Source: Herbidospora yilanensis
GTDB lineage: Bacteria > Actinomycetota > Actinomycetes > Streptosporangiales > Streptosporangiaceae
Direction of reading: 5' to 3'
Assembly (NCBI RefSeq): GCF_001570565.1
Contig: NZ_BBXE01000013.1
Span: 824,984-888,983 of the forward strand
Length of the DNA: 64,000 nucleotides
The notes below the pieces were generated by a model. That model ran no database searches. It was given only the letters and a program-made list of their open reading frames with translations, and was not told the DNA's origin. Below, piece by piece: positions 56,105 to 63,988 of the stretch (position 1 is the stretch's first letter; every line of letters begins with the position of its first letter). The position numbers and the translations under genes are program-made.

Positions 56105-56682
56105 TGGCCGGCTTCCTCCGCCGATTGGGCGCGCTGACGCTCGGACTGAGCCTCGCCGCCGCGGCCGTCTACGCGCAGACCTTCGCGCTGGAGCCCGACC
56201 AGAAGAACACCTACCTCACCACCTCGGGGGCCTCGGGTGAGGAGGTCGACACCGGCCGGTTCTCGGTGAAGGTGACCAAGACGGCCGTCGCGACCTCGGT
56301 CGACGTGGCCGACAAGACGATCGAGACGGGCAACCTGTTCCTCGTCGCCCACGTCTCCGCGACCTCACCGGCCGAACCCGTCCGGTTCCGCCGCTTCGAG
56401 GCCTGGCTGCTGACCGAGGGCGACAAGAAGTACGAGGTCACCGACAAGGTGGCCGACGACGCCATGCTCCTGGGCAAGTGGGTGCAGGCCGGCTGGTGGA
56501 TCGACGCCCCGCTCGTGTTCGAGGTGCCCAAGGAGGCGCTCCCGGGGGCCGAGCTCGTGCTGATCGCGCCGAACAACCCGCTCGTGGTCGACAACCTCGC
56601 CCCGGACGTCCAGATCGATCTCGGGCTGACCGGCGGCGAGTCGCCGGTCGAGCACTACTCGCTGGCCCCGGAGGGCACGTGA
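56104..56682 (+). CDS. Exported beta-sandwich-like protein, unknown function
   Basis: A 192-residue protein. A signal peptide-like start (RLGALTLGLSLAAAAVYA) precedes a beta-rich domain (TGRFSVKVTKTAVATSVDVADKTIETGNLFLVAHVSA, then PLVFEVPKEALPGAELVLIAPNN). The pattern resembles DUF4352-like extracytoplasmic domains. It overlaps the gene before it and gives way to the next by a GTGA overlap, so three genes are co-translated. Its partners suggest a cell-surface complex. Confidence 0.6.
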   Translation: MAGFLRRLGALTLGLSLAAAAVYAQTFALEPDQKNTYLTTSGASGEEVDTGRFSVKVTKTAVATSVDVADKTIETGNLFLVAHVSATSPAEPVRFRRFEAWLLTEGDKKYEVTDKVADDAMLLGKWVQAGWWIDAPLVFEVPKEALPGAELVLIAPNNPLVVDNLAPDVQIDLGLTGGESPVEHYSLAPEGT

Positions 56683-57572
56683 ACCAGCAAGAGCCACCCC
56701 GCGACTGGTTTTCCCCGCCGCCGTCGCAGCCGACCGAGATCGACGACACGACCTATTCGGGACCGCTCCCGCCGATGATCCCGGCCTACATCCCGCCGCT
56801 GGCGCCGCCCAGCGACGTGCTGGTGTGGCCGCCACCGCCGCCTCCCCCGGCTCCGGAGGAGGACGACGAGGGCTTCTCGACCCAGCCCTTCCCGGCCATC
56901 GCGGCGGGCCGGCCGCTACCGCGCCCCAAACCGGCCTTCCAGGACCCGGAGCCCTATCCGCCGTTCCCCGACCCGCCGCCCGTCTCGGAGCAACCGCCCC
57001 CGCCTCCCTCGGAGCCGGAGCCGAAGAAGAAAGGCTGGGGCCGGTTCTTCGCCGGGGCCGCCGGTTCGGTAGTGCTCGCCGTCGGCGCGCCCGCCGCCGC
57101 CAACTGGTCGACCTATGTGTACGCCACCGGCGAGCCCGACGTCGTCCATGTCATCCCGGCGGGCGAGACCTACGAGTTCGAGCACGTCGCCTGGCGGTCG
57201 ACGATCGAGTCGATCCCCAACCCGGCGGGCGCGGCCGAGAAGCCCGGCCGCCAGTGGGTCAAGATCGTGCTGACCCGCACCGCCCTCGACCGCGACGGCA
57301 CGTTCCTGACCGGCGTGCCCGACGTCGAGATCCGCGACGCCGGCGGGCGGAAGTGGCGTACCGAGGTGCTGGAGAACGCCACCCCGCTCGACCCGTCGGA
57401 CGACCAGATCGGCAAGGCCTTCCCGATCGAGATCTACGCCGTCGTGCCGGCCGACGTGGCCGGCACGGCCGAGTTGTTCGTCCGGCCCTCCGGTTACCGC
57501 TCCGACACCCCGACCGAGGACCTCACCGACGACCTAAGCGCCGACCTCGACGTCCTCCGGTTCCTCCGTTAG
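56679..57572 (+). CDS. Proline-rich, single-pass exported protein
   Basis: A 297-residue protein. The first ~125 residues are cytoplasmic and very Pro-rich (PPSQPTEIDDTTYSG, WPPPPPPPAPEEDDEGFS). A basic stretch KKKGWGRFF and a hydrophobic helix (AGAAGSVVLAVGAPAAANW) follow. The remainder is an extracytoplasmic beta domain (VIPAGETYEFEHVAW, WVKIVLTRTALDRDGTFLTG) like those in the two preceding genes. GTG 56679 has GGAGG four bases upstream. It probably links a cytoplasmic scaffold to surface partners. Confidence 0.6.
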   Translation: MNQQEPPRDWFSPPPSQPTEIDDTTYSGPLPPMIPAYIPPLAPPSDVLVWPPPPPPPAPEEDDEGFSTQPFPAIAAGRPLPRPKPAFQDPEPYPPFPDPPPVSEQPPPPPSEPEPKKKGWGRFFAGAAGSVVLAVGAPAAANWSTYVYATGEPDVVHVIPAGETYEFEHVAWRSTIESIPNPAGAAEKPGRQWVKIVLTRTALDRDGTFLTGVPDVEIRDAGGRKWRTEVLENATPLDPSDDQIGKAFPIEIYAVVPADVAGTAELFVRPSGYRSDTPTEDLTDDLSADLDVLRFLR

Positions 57573-58778
57573 CCGCTTGCGGGTCGCGGCCTGGTCGTAG
57601 GTGGCCGCGACCAGGCACATCGAGAAGACCGTCACCAGCAGGTCGACGACGAACGTGGTCGGCACGGTGGTGACGATCCACAGATAGGGGCCGCCGGCGG
57701 TGGCGTAGTCGAGGAGCCTGCCCAGGTAGTCGCCGCCGACGTGGAGGGCGACGTAGAGCAGGGCGTACAGGCCGAAGAGGGCCGGGCCGCCCTTGGCGGT
57801 CAGGCGCAGGGAGTTGAGCAGCGGGATCCAGCGGGAGGTGAACCCGCCGGTCAGTTTGGCCAGGGTGACCTGGGTCCAGTTGTGGCTGCGCTCGACGCGG
57901 GCGCCGACGCCTTCCAGGCGGGTGCCCCTGATCGTGGTCTGGGTGTCTTCGGCGTAGGCGCCGTACACCAGGATGCCGACGGTCAGCCAGGCCAGCGGGA
58001 GCACCAGCGCGTCCATCAGCAGCGGCCACACGTCGCCGAGCCACTCGAAGAACGGCGACTCGCGCACGTCCTCGGTCGCGTCGCTCACGCCCATGACGAG
58101 CGCCCGGTGCTCGATCCAGTCTTCGCGGAGCTTGAGTGCGGCGACGGTGGCGGTCAGGCCGTAGAAGACGAAGGCCAGTTCGCCGAAGGTGGTCAGGATG
58201 CCGGTGAACCTCCCCGGCTTGTTCTCGTGGCGGCGGCCGGCGAACCACTTGATCGCGAACGCGACGACCATGGCGGCGACCGAGATCCGCACGTCGAGGC
58301 CGGTCAGGCCGTCGCCGATGGTGCTCTGCACCCCCTGGAACTGGTCGACGATCTGCTGGTCGGGGTTGAGGGTGCGGTCGATGTTCTCGAAGTCGCGCAT
58401 GTCCTGGTCGACCAGGCCCCAGGTCATGTAGAGACCGGCGAAGGCCAGGGCGGTGCGGTTGAGCGCCCCGAAGATCGTCTCCTGCGCCTCGTCGCCCGCG
58501 CGGCGGGCCCGCGTCTCGGCCAGCGCCTCCCGGACGGTGTGGAGCATGCCGACCACGGTCGCCAGCGACACCATGACGACCAGGGTGAAGATGAACAGCA
58601 CCGCCACGAGCCGGAGCTGGTACCACGACCCGTGGGACAGGTGCGCGGCGGCGTAGAGCAGCGCCCAGCGCACGAACCGGCCGAGCGAGAACCACATGAT
58701 CAGCGGCAGCGCGCACGACCCGGCGATCCGTAACGCGTCGAGGGGCAGGCGCGCGACCTTGGTGGACGTACCGGACAT
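57534..58778 (-). CDS. Multi-pass membrane protein, unknown function
   Basis: A 414-residue protein with about seven or eight hydrophobic helices (LRIAGSCALPLIMWFSLGRFV, LVAVLFIFTLVVMVSLATVVGML, GELAFVFYGLTATVAALKL, LALFGLYALLYVALHVGGDYLG-type, VVDLLVTVFSMCLVAATYD). No transporter or enzyme motif is recognised. A TAGCAT -10 seven bases before ATG 58778 suggests a leaderless start; ATG 58787 is the alternative. Its 3' end overlaps the convergent proline-rich gene by 39 bases. It is probably part of the same surface neighbourhood. Confidence 0.65.
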   Translation of the reverse strand: MSGTSTKVARLPLDALRIAGSCALPLIMWFSLGRFVRWALLYAAAHLSHGSWYQLRLVAVLFIFTLVVMVSLATVVGMLHTVREALAETRARRAGDEAQETIFGALNRTALAFAGLYMTWGLVDQDMRDFENIDRTLNPDQQIVDQFQGVQSTIGDGLTGLDVRISVAAMVVAFAIKWFAGRRHENKPGRFTGILTTFGELAFVFYGLTATVAALKLREDWIEHRALVMGVSDATEDVRESPFFEWLGDVWPLLMDALVLPLAWLTVGILVYGAYAEDTQTTIRGTRLEGVGARVERSHNWTQVTLAKLTGGFTSRWIPLLNSLRLTAKGGPALFGLYALLYVALHVGGDYLGRLLDYATAGGPYLWIVTTVPTTFVVDLLVTVFSMCLVAATYDQAATRKRLTEEPEDVEVGA

Positions 58779-58902
58779 CTTGCGCATGCTAGCGGTCAAG
58801 GAGCCGGAAAGGTCAAAGATCGGCCGTCCGGGCTGGTCAACGGCGGATATGCGGGAGGCGAGGTGGGACACTCCCTGAAGTCGTAGATCGGGGAATCAGA
58901 CA

Positions 58903-59343
58903 GTGAGCGCGGAACGGGACGCCGGTCCAGGCCGGAGCCCGGGTTTCCTGCTGTGGCGGGCGACCCTTCGATGGCAGCGGGAGATCACCACGGCGCTGAA
59001 GACGATGGGGCTGACCCACGTGCAGTTCGCCCTCCTCGTCGACCTGTGGTGGTTCGACAGTGAGGGCGTCCGCCCGAGCCAGCGCGAACTGGCCGAGCAC
59101 GCCACCGTCGACGTCATGATGACCAGCCAGGTCGTCAGGGTGCTGGAGGTCAAGGGCCTGCTCGGCCGCGAGGACGACCCCGCCGACATGCGCAAGAAGG
59201 TGCTCGTGATCACCGACGAGGGCCGCCGGCTGGCCGAGCGCGCCGCCGGGGTGGTGGAGAACGTCGACCGCGAGTTCTTCAAGGTCGCCGGGGAGCACAA
59301 CGCGCTCATCGACGTGCTGGAGCAACTCGCGGGCGTGAACTGA
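58903..59343 (+). CDS. MarR-family transcriptional regulator
   Basis: A 146-residue winged-helix repressor. The DNA-reading part is SQRELAEHATVDVMMTSQVVRVLEVKGLLGREDDPADMRKKVLVITDEGRRLAERA, a clear MarR pattern including the wing Asp-Arg pair (DPADMR). It responds to small ligands of unknown kind. GTG 58903 follows a GGGGA box. A strong terminator follows. No adjacent efflux gene is present. Confidence 0.9.
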   Translation: MSAERDAGPGRSPGFLLWRATLRWQREITTALKTMGLTHVQFALLVDLWWFDSEGVRPSQRELAEHATVDVMMTSQVVRVLEVKGLLGREDDPADMRKKVLVITDEGRRLAERAAGVVENVDREFFKVAGEHNALIDVLEQLAGVN

Positions 59344-59346
59344 GAA

Positions 59347-59375
59347 AAGCCCGGCCCCCGTTCGGGGCCGGGCTT
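59347..59375. terminator. Hairpin between marR and the DUF1416 gene
   Basis: A 12-bp stem (AAGCCCGGCCCC with GGGGCCGGGCTT, loop CGTTC) between convergent genes. Confidence 0.85.
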
Positions 59376-59387
59376 CTCCGATGCGGT

Positions 59388-59690
59388 TTAGACGGCCACC
59401 GCGAGCTGGGCGACCTCGCCCAGCTTGGCCTCGACCGCGACGTCCTTGGTCCGGCCGCCGCCCGCGATGATGCGGACGGTCCACGAGCCGGGCGCGGCGA
59501 AGAAGCGGAAGATGCCCTCGTCGGAGACGACGACCTCGCCGGTGAACTCACCGGAGTGGTCGAGGAGGCGGGCGTAGGCGGTGCCGGCGCCGGTCACGAC
59601 ACCCTGGATCACGGCCTGCTTGGACAGATCGATTCCGGTCGGCAGCGCCACGGTCTGCTCGGGCGCGGCGCACCCCTGAGTGGTGGTCAT
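59388..59690 (-). CDS. DUF1416 protein (SseC-like)
   Basis: A 100-residue beta-sandwich protein (DLSKQAVIQGVVTGAGTAYARLLDHSGEFTGEVVVSDEGIFRFFAAPGSWTVRII), the DUF1416 family. It is found beside thiosulfate sulfurtransferases in actinobacteria, as with CysA2/SseC in mycobacteria. A role in sulfur transfer is assumed but unproved. It overlaps the sulfurtransferase stop by four bases. Confidence 0.9.
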   Translation of the reverse strand: MTTTQGCAAPEQTVALPTGIDLSKQAVIQGVVTGAGTAYARLLDHSGEFTGEVVVSDEGIFRFFAAPGSWTVRIIAGGGRTKDVAVEAKLGEVAQLAVAV

Positions 59691-60526
59691 CGGGCCTCTC
59701 CCAGTTCCACCGGCACGCCCACGAGCGAGCCGTATTCGGTCCACGAACCGTCGTAGTTCTTGACGTTGGCCTGGCCGAGCAGCTCGTGCAGCACGAACCA
59801 GGTGTGCGCCGAACGCTCCCCGATGCGGCAGTAGGCGATGGTGTCCTTGCCGAAGTCGACCCCCGCGTCGGCGTAGAGGGTCTTGAGCTCGTCGTCGGAA
59901 CGGAAGGTGCCGTCGTCGTTGGCGGCCTTCGACCACGGGATGTTACGGGCGGTCGGGATGTGCCCGGCACGCTGCGCCTGCTCCTGCGGAAGGTGGGCCG
60001 GGGCGAGCAGCTTGCCGGTGAACTCGTCGGGCGAACGGACGTCGACCAGGTTGAGCTTGCCGATCGCGGCCACGGCCTCGTCGCGGAACGCGCGGATCGA
60101 CAGGTCCTGCTCCTGGGCCGTGTAGGTGGTGGCCTCGCGGTTCGGCACGTCCTTCACCAGCTCGCGGGAGTCGAGCTCCCACTTCTTGCGGCCGCCGTCG
60201 AGCAGCTTGACGTTCTCGTGGCCGTAGAGCTTGAAGTACCAGTAGGCGTAGGCGGCGAACCAGTTGTTGTTGCCACCGTAGAGGACCACGGTGTCGTCGT
60301 TGCCGATGCCGCGCGACGAGAGCAGCGCCTCGAAACCGGCCTTGTCGACGAAGTCACGGCGGACCGGGTCCTGCAGGTCGTCACGCCAGTCGACCTTGAC
60401 GGCGCCGCGGATGTGACCCTTGTCGTAGGCGCTGGCGTCCTCGTCGACCTCGACCAGGACGACGCCGGGCGTGTCGAGGTTGGCCTCGACCCAGTCGGCG
60501 TCGACCAGTGCGGCGGAGCGACTCAT
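59687..60526 (-). CDS. Thiosulfate sulfurtransferase (CysA2/SseA type)
   Basis: A 279-residue tandem rhodanese. The catalytic Cys is in AYCRIGERSAHTWFVLHELLG. The inactive N-terminal rhodanese repeat (VLVEVDEDASAYDKGHIRGAVKVDW) precedes the active one (LNLVDVRSPDEFTGKLLAPAHLPQEQAQRAGHIPTARNIPW). It transfers sulfane sulfur from thiosulfate to cyanide or thiols. ATG 60526 has GGGAG upstream. An upstream leader peptide with cysteine codons suggests control by cysteine supply. Confidence 0.93.
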   Translation of the reverse strand: MSRSAALVDADWVEANLDTPGVVLVEVDEDASAYDKGHIRGAVKVDWRDDLQDPVRRDFVDKAGFEALLSSRGIGNDDTVVLYGGNNNWFAAYAYWYFKLYGHENVKLLDGGRKKWELDSRELVKDVPNREATTYTAQEQDLSIRAFRDEAVAAIGKLNLVDVRSPDEFTGKLLAPAHLPQEQAQRAGHIPTARNIPWSKAANDDGTFRSDDELKTLYADAGVDFGKDTIAYCRIGERSAHTWFVLHELLGQANVKNYDGSWTEYGSLVGVPVELGEAR

Positions 60527-60761
60527 GAATTTCTCCCAGGTTGTAGACGGCTGATGAGCGGTTGTGATGCACGGGAAAGGCGGCCAGCAGTGCCGCTGCT
60601 GTCGCACCCAGGGCCGGAGGGACGATTCCAGAGGCGGGAACGATGCGAATGATGCCCAGGCCCCGGGGCGTACCGGGGCGGAACCAGAGTGGTGTCGGCC
60701 GCGCCGGAGCGGGGGCCACGGGGATCGACCTGCATCGCCTGATGCTCCTGATGGGTTTCGC

Positions 60762-60793
60762 GTGATGCGGCTTCAGACGCCGCCGGAAATCAC
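60762..60793 (-). promoter_or_regulatory. Stem-loop after the cysteine leader peptide
   Basis: GTGAT/ATCAC outer and GCGGC/GCCGC inner pairs form one stem-loop just after the leader stop. It is a candidate attenuator or ribosome-site sequestering element. Confidence 0.5.
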
Positions 60794-60795
60794 CC

Positions 60796-60879
60796 TCAGG
60801 CCATGCGACAGAGAGCCGTCGCGACGCGGCAGAAGTCAACCGCCCGCCGCTTCGTGAGCATCTCTGTCGTGGGAGTCAT
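60796..60879 (-). CDS. Cysteine-responsive leader peptide
   Basis: A 27-codon ORF with MLTKRRAVDFCRVATALCRMA at its C-terminal part, matching the conserved actinobacterial cysteine leader-peptide type (Cys-rich Arg/Cys end). It precedes the thiosulfate sulfurtransferase. Slow decoding at Cys17 and Cys24 when cysteine is scarce would free the downstream gene. TACTGT at 60887-60892 gives a leaderless start at 60879; 60861 is the alternative ATG. Confidence 0.8.
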   Translation of the reverse strand: MTPTTEMLTKRRAVDFCRVATALCRMA

Positions 60880-60886
60880 GGGCACG

Positions 60887-60916
60887 ACAGTACCCTTTCG
60901 TCTCGCCATCTGTCAC
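60887..60916 (-). promoter_or_regulatory. Promoter of the leader-sulfurtransferase operon
   Basis: On the minus strand GTGACA (60916-60911) and TACTGT (60892-60887) are 18 bases apart. The -10 ends seven bases before ATG 60879. The -35 overlaps the stop codon of the thioredoxin-like gene. Confidence 0.6.
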
Positions 60917-61260
60917 ATGCCGTCCGATTGCTGAGACCCGCTTTGAGACGCACTGTCCACGGCCAGAGCGAGGGCGGCGATGACGTCGGCTTTCCTGGGC
61001 TGCCCTGATGCCTTTTTCACGACATTTCCAGAACTGTCGAGAACTAACACCGTTGGGGTTTTCGTAACTTCATGGGCATGTACGAGATCCAACCGCGACT
61101 CGGCGTCGACCTCGACGTGGCGGACCCCGGGAACGATCGCGGCGACCTCGGCGAGCACCCGCCGGGTGGCCCGGCAGGGCTGGCAGAAGGCCGTCGAGAA
61201 GTGGACGAGCGTCGCCCGCTCACCCAATGGCGCACCCAGGTCCATACGATCGGCAACCAC
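60913..61260 (-). CDS. Thioredoxin-family protein (CxxC)
   Basis: A 115-residue thioredoxin-fold protein. The redox pair is in STAFCQPCRATRRVLAEV (Cys-Gln-Pro-Cys). The cis-Pro loop is VTKTPTVLVLDSSG. It resembles the ThiX-like protein between lmeA and cysA2 in mycobacteria. GTG 61260 or ATG 61245 could start it. It is just upstream of the leader-peptide promoter. Confidence 0.88.
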   Translation of the reverse strand: MVADRMDLGAPLGERATLVHFSTAFCQPCRATRRVLAEVAAIVPGVRHVEVDAESRLDLVHAHEVTKTPTVLVLDSSGNVVKKASGQPRKADVIAALALAVDSASQSGSQQSDGM

Positions 61261-61283
61261 CGGCGGCGACCGGGAAATTCCCG

Positions 61284-62207
61284 TCAGCCCACGGGGATCG
61301 TGATGAGCGCGGCGCCGTTGGCGGCCCGCAGCTCGAACCGGGCGATCTCGGCGATCGGCAGGCTCGTCGAGCCGCGGAAGGTGGCGCCGCCCTCGTCGCC
61401 GGCCTTGACCTCCCAGCTCGCCACCGACGTGCGGGGGCCCTGCCTGGGCACCGCGAACAGTTCGGTCTTGGTGTCGACCGGCACGCCGGTCATGGTGGCG
61501 GCCACCTCGGTGCCGCCCTCACGCCCGGTCAGGTCGAGGCGCAGCGTGACCTCGCCCCGCGACCGCTCCAGCGTCATGGTCTCGGGGGCTACCTTGGCGG
61601 TCGCCGGTTCGTCGGCCTGGGCCGGTTCGGGGACCGGGGTCTGCTCGGGTTGCGGGGCCCTGGCGGCCTTCGACGACGCCGGCGCCGGCTCCTCGGCGGG
61701 AGCGACGCCGGTATCGGCCGGGCCGGTGCCCGCCGCGGCGTTCTGCGAAGGCTCCTCCGTCAGCAGCGGCTGGGCCTCGGCGGCGCTGTAGCCGTTCTGG
61801 TCTTGGGCGGTGGTGTCGGGGGCCAGGGCGGCCGATTCGGGGGCGCCGCCGGCGGTCGTGGCGGCCGTCATCTCGGGGGTGTCGTCGAGGATGACCGCGC
61901 CGCCCCACCCGAGGATCGCCACGCTCGCCGCCAGGCCCAGCATGGTGCGGGTGATCCGGCCGCGCCGGCGGCGTTTGGCCGAGTCGGCGAGCAGCCGGTC
62001 GAGGACCGCCCGGGGCGGGGCCGCGGCGTGTTCGACGTCGGCGGCCGACACGCGGGCCAGCATCGGCGGCAGGCCGGACAACTCGGCGAGTTCGGCGGTG
62101 CACTCGTCGCAGGTGTCGAGGTGGGCCTCGACCATGGCGGTCTCCCGGGCGTCGAGGGCGCCCAGGGCGTACACCCCAAGAGAGATCTTGACGTCGTCGT
62201 GGTTCAC
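61284..62207 (-). CDS. Membrane anti-sigma factor with ZAS zinc-finger
   Basis: A 307-residue anti-sigma factor. The zinc-binding H-x3-C-x2-C pattern is visible in VEAHLDTCDECTAELAEL. A membrane helix near residues 95-115 (LGLAASVAILGWGGAVIL) is followed by an extracytoplasmic region with a Pro/Ala linker and a folded C-terminal domain (RSRGEVTLRLDLTGREGGTEVA). It should bind the sigma encoded upstream. GTG 62207 overlaps the sigma stop (GTGA). Confidence 0.88.
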   Translation of the reverse strand: MNHDDVKISLGVYALGALDARETAMVEAHLDTCDECTAELAELSGLPPMLARVSAADVEHAAAPPRAVLDRLLADSAKRRRRGRITRTMLGLAASVAILGWGGAVILDDTPEMTAATTAGGAPESAALAPDTTAQDQNGYSAAEAQPLLTEEPSQNAAAGTGPADTGVAPAEEPAPASSKAARAPQPEQTPVPEPAQADEPATAKVAPETMTLERSRGEVTLRLDLTGREGGTEVAATMTGVPVDTKTELFAVPRQGPRTSVASWEVKAGDEGGATFRGSTSLPIAEIARFELRAANGAALITIPVG

Positions 62208-62761
62208 GGCGCGAGCCCCCGCTCCTCCAGCGCCAGCTTGAGCGCGCGCAGCGCGTAGTAGGTGCGCGACTTGACGGTGCCCGGCGGGATGCCGAGCGAC
62301 TCGGAGGCCTCCTTGACCGACTGGCCGCCGTAGTAGACGGCCAGCAGGACCTCGCGGTGGTCGGGCCGGAGCGAGGCCAGCGCGTCGGCGATGGCCCACG
62401 ACTCGACGGCCTTGTCGAGCTCGTCGTCGGCCGGGAGGATCGCCAGCGCCTCGTCGCCGGTCTCCTGCGGGCGGGACTTGCGCGCCCTGGCCTGGTCGAC
62501 GACCAGGTTGCGGGCCACGGTGAACAACCACGCCCGGACCGGGCGGTCGGCGATCGGGTTCTTCCAGGCCCGGAGGATGGTCTCCTGCACGATGTCCTCC
62601 GCCCTCCCCGGGTCACCCGTCAATCGCAGCACGTAACCGTAGAGCGGCCCGGCATGGTCGTCGAAAAGGGCTCTCACCAGCTCCTCGTCGGCCGTCCCGG
62701 CTGCGCTCACATCCTCAGAACGCAACCGGCGGCGCTTCGGTTCACCGCGAAAGAGGGACAT
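62204..62761 (-). CDS. ECF RNA polymerase sigma factor
   Basis: A 185-residue ECF sigma. Region 2 is LFDDHAGPLYGYVLRLTGDPGRAEDIVQETILRAW, and region 4 is LRPDHREVLLAVYYGGQSVKEASESLGIPPGTVKSRTYYALRALKLAL. These resemble SigL/SigK-type actinobacterial ECF factors. It is paired with the ZAS anti-sigma downstream. ATG 62761 overlaps the LmeA-like stop by 20 bases, so the three genes may be co-expressed. The target regulon is unknown. Confidence 0.9.
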   Translation of the reverse strand: MSLFRGEPKRRRLRSEDVSAAGTADEELVRALFDDHAGPLYGYVLRLTGDPGRAEDIVQETILRAWKNPIADRPVRAWLFTVARNLVVDQARARKSRPQETGDEALAILPADDELDKAVESWAIADALASLRPDHREVLLAVYYGGQSVKEASESLGIPPGTVKSRTYYALRALKLALEERGLAP

Positions 62762-63431
62762 CGGTCGCCGTCGCGTCGATGGCCAGGCCACCCCCGGGGG
62801 CGGACCGGACCTCGTCGATCTTCAGATCGAGCGGGAGGCCCTGCACGGGCACGGTGAAGGTGATCAGGCGCTCGGCGTTGGGCACGGTGAACCCGCCCGC
62901 GATCGTCACCTTGGCCGGGGTGAGCCGCAGCACCCCGTCTTTGACCTCGATCTTCATGTCGGCGGTCACCGGCACCTGGTTGCCCAGCGCGGTCACCTCG
63001 CCGGAGACGCGGACGGTGCCGTTGCCGCCGCCGCCCTCGATCTTGATGCCGCGCGGGGCCCGGGAGTTCAGGGTCTCCTCGGAGATGGTCACCGTGCCGG
63101 TGACCCGCTCTGCGACGATCTTGGTGCCGGCGGCGTTCTGGATCAGGTCCGTCAGCGGGGCCTCGACCCCATAGAGGGTCGCCTGCACGTCGCTGAGCCG
63201 GATGCCCTCACGCTGGATGTCGCCGATGTCGATGGCGATCTCCTCGTAGCGCCCGCCGATCGCCTGGGTCAGGAACGGCACGCCCTTGACCTGCACGGTC
63301 GGCGGCGAGTCGAGATCGGCACTGGCCTGGACCTGCTTGGCGATCTCCCGCTGCACGCCGGCGACGGCCACGCGGTCGAGCACCACGGCCAGCACGACGA
63401 GCACGAGCAGCGCCACCACCAGCTTGCGCAC
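62742..63431 (-). CDS. DUF2993/LmeA-like exported protein
   Basis: A 229-residue protein with an N-terminal signal/anchor (RKLVVALLVLVVLAVVLDRVAV). The rest is the DUF2993 lipid-binding-like fold (PTVQVKGVPFLTQAIGGRYEEIAIDIGDIQREGIRLSDVQATLYGVEAPLTDL). The mycobacterial LmeA homologue helps lipomannan elongation in the cell envelope. Here it lies upstream of an ECF sigma pair, with the thioredoxin-cysA2-sseC block further on, resembling mycobacterial order with the sigma pair inserted. Confidence 0.82.
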   Translation of the reverse strand: MRKLVVALLVLVVLAVVLDRVAVAGVQREIAKQVQASADLDSPPTVQVKGVPFLTQAIGGRYEEIAIDIGDIQREGIRLSDVQATLYGVEAPLTDLIQNAAGTKIVAERVTGTVTISEETLNSRAPRGIKIEGGGGNGTVRVSGEVTALGNQVPVTADMKIEVKDGVLRLTPAKVTIAGGFTVPNAERLITFTVPVQGLPLDLKIDEVRSAPGGGLAIDATATDVPLSR

Positions 63432-63466
63432 CGCATCCTCCGTTGGCCGGGGGGTTTCGGATCAGC

Positions 63467-63715
63467 CTATCCGCCGGCAAACGGCGGCAGAACCTCAACC
63501 GTGGCGCCTTCCGGCAGTTCCACGGTGTGGGGGTCGCGGGTGCCGGCCGGGTTCCCGTCGACCAGGAACGAACAGCGCGGAAGCACCCTGGCCAGGGCGT
63601 CGTTCCTTGTGATTTTGGTAACAAGCTCTCCAAGGGTTTCCGCGTCGAAAGTCTCCTCGGCGACTCCGGCCGCTTCCTTCGCCGCGGCCCAAAACCGCAC
63701 CGTTCCCGTAGCCAT
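63467..63715 (-). CDS. MoaD/ThiS-family sulfur-carrier-like protein
   Basis: An 82-residue ubiquitin-fold protein ending PPFAGG, the C-terminal Gly-Gly that becomes a thiocarboxylate. It has VRFWAAAKEAAGV and TLGELVTKI typical of MoaD. It donates sulfur to molybdopterin or another acceptor. It is 35 bases upstream of the LmeA-like gene. No MoaE is visible nearby. Confidence 0.85.
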   Translation of the reverse strand: MATGTVRFWAAAKEAAGVAEETFDAETLGELVTKITRNDALARVLPRCSFLVDGNPAGTRDPHTVELPEGATVEVLPPFAGG

Positions 63716-63925
63716 ACGTCTCTCCAGCCCCAGATCCGCACACTCACAGTGAGCGTTCGGATACGGTGATTCTCCACGTGAAGTGCTGTTCACACGGTGG
63801 ACGCACATTGGACGCAAAGTTGCTGTGGGCTAATCTACGAGCAACGGGACCTGGGCGACGTAGCCCCCGGGTCCTTACGTGTTTCTACGGCCCTGCCGTT
63901 GACGCGGATCGAAGGAGGCGAGCCT

Positions 63926-63988
63926 GTGATCGTGCACAGCGCGGTGCTCTCCCGGCACGCCCGCCCGTTTGGCGAGGAGGCCTCATGA
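63926..63988 (+). CDS. Upstream 20-residue ORF coupled to the next gene
   Basis: The ORF (MIVHSAVLSRHARPFGEEAS) starts GTG 63926 with AAGGAGG seven bases upstream. Its stop TGA overlaps the next ATG (ATGA), so the next gene may be translated by re-initiation. The 63716-63925 stretch before it holds no clear gene, only a GGGACC/GGGTCC-type hairpin near 63,848-63,876. Confidence 0.45.
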   Translation: MIVHSAVLSRHARPFGEEAS

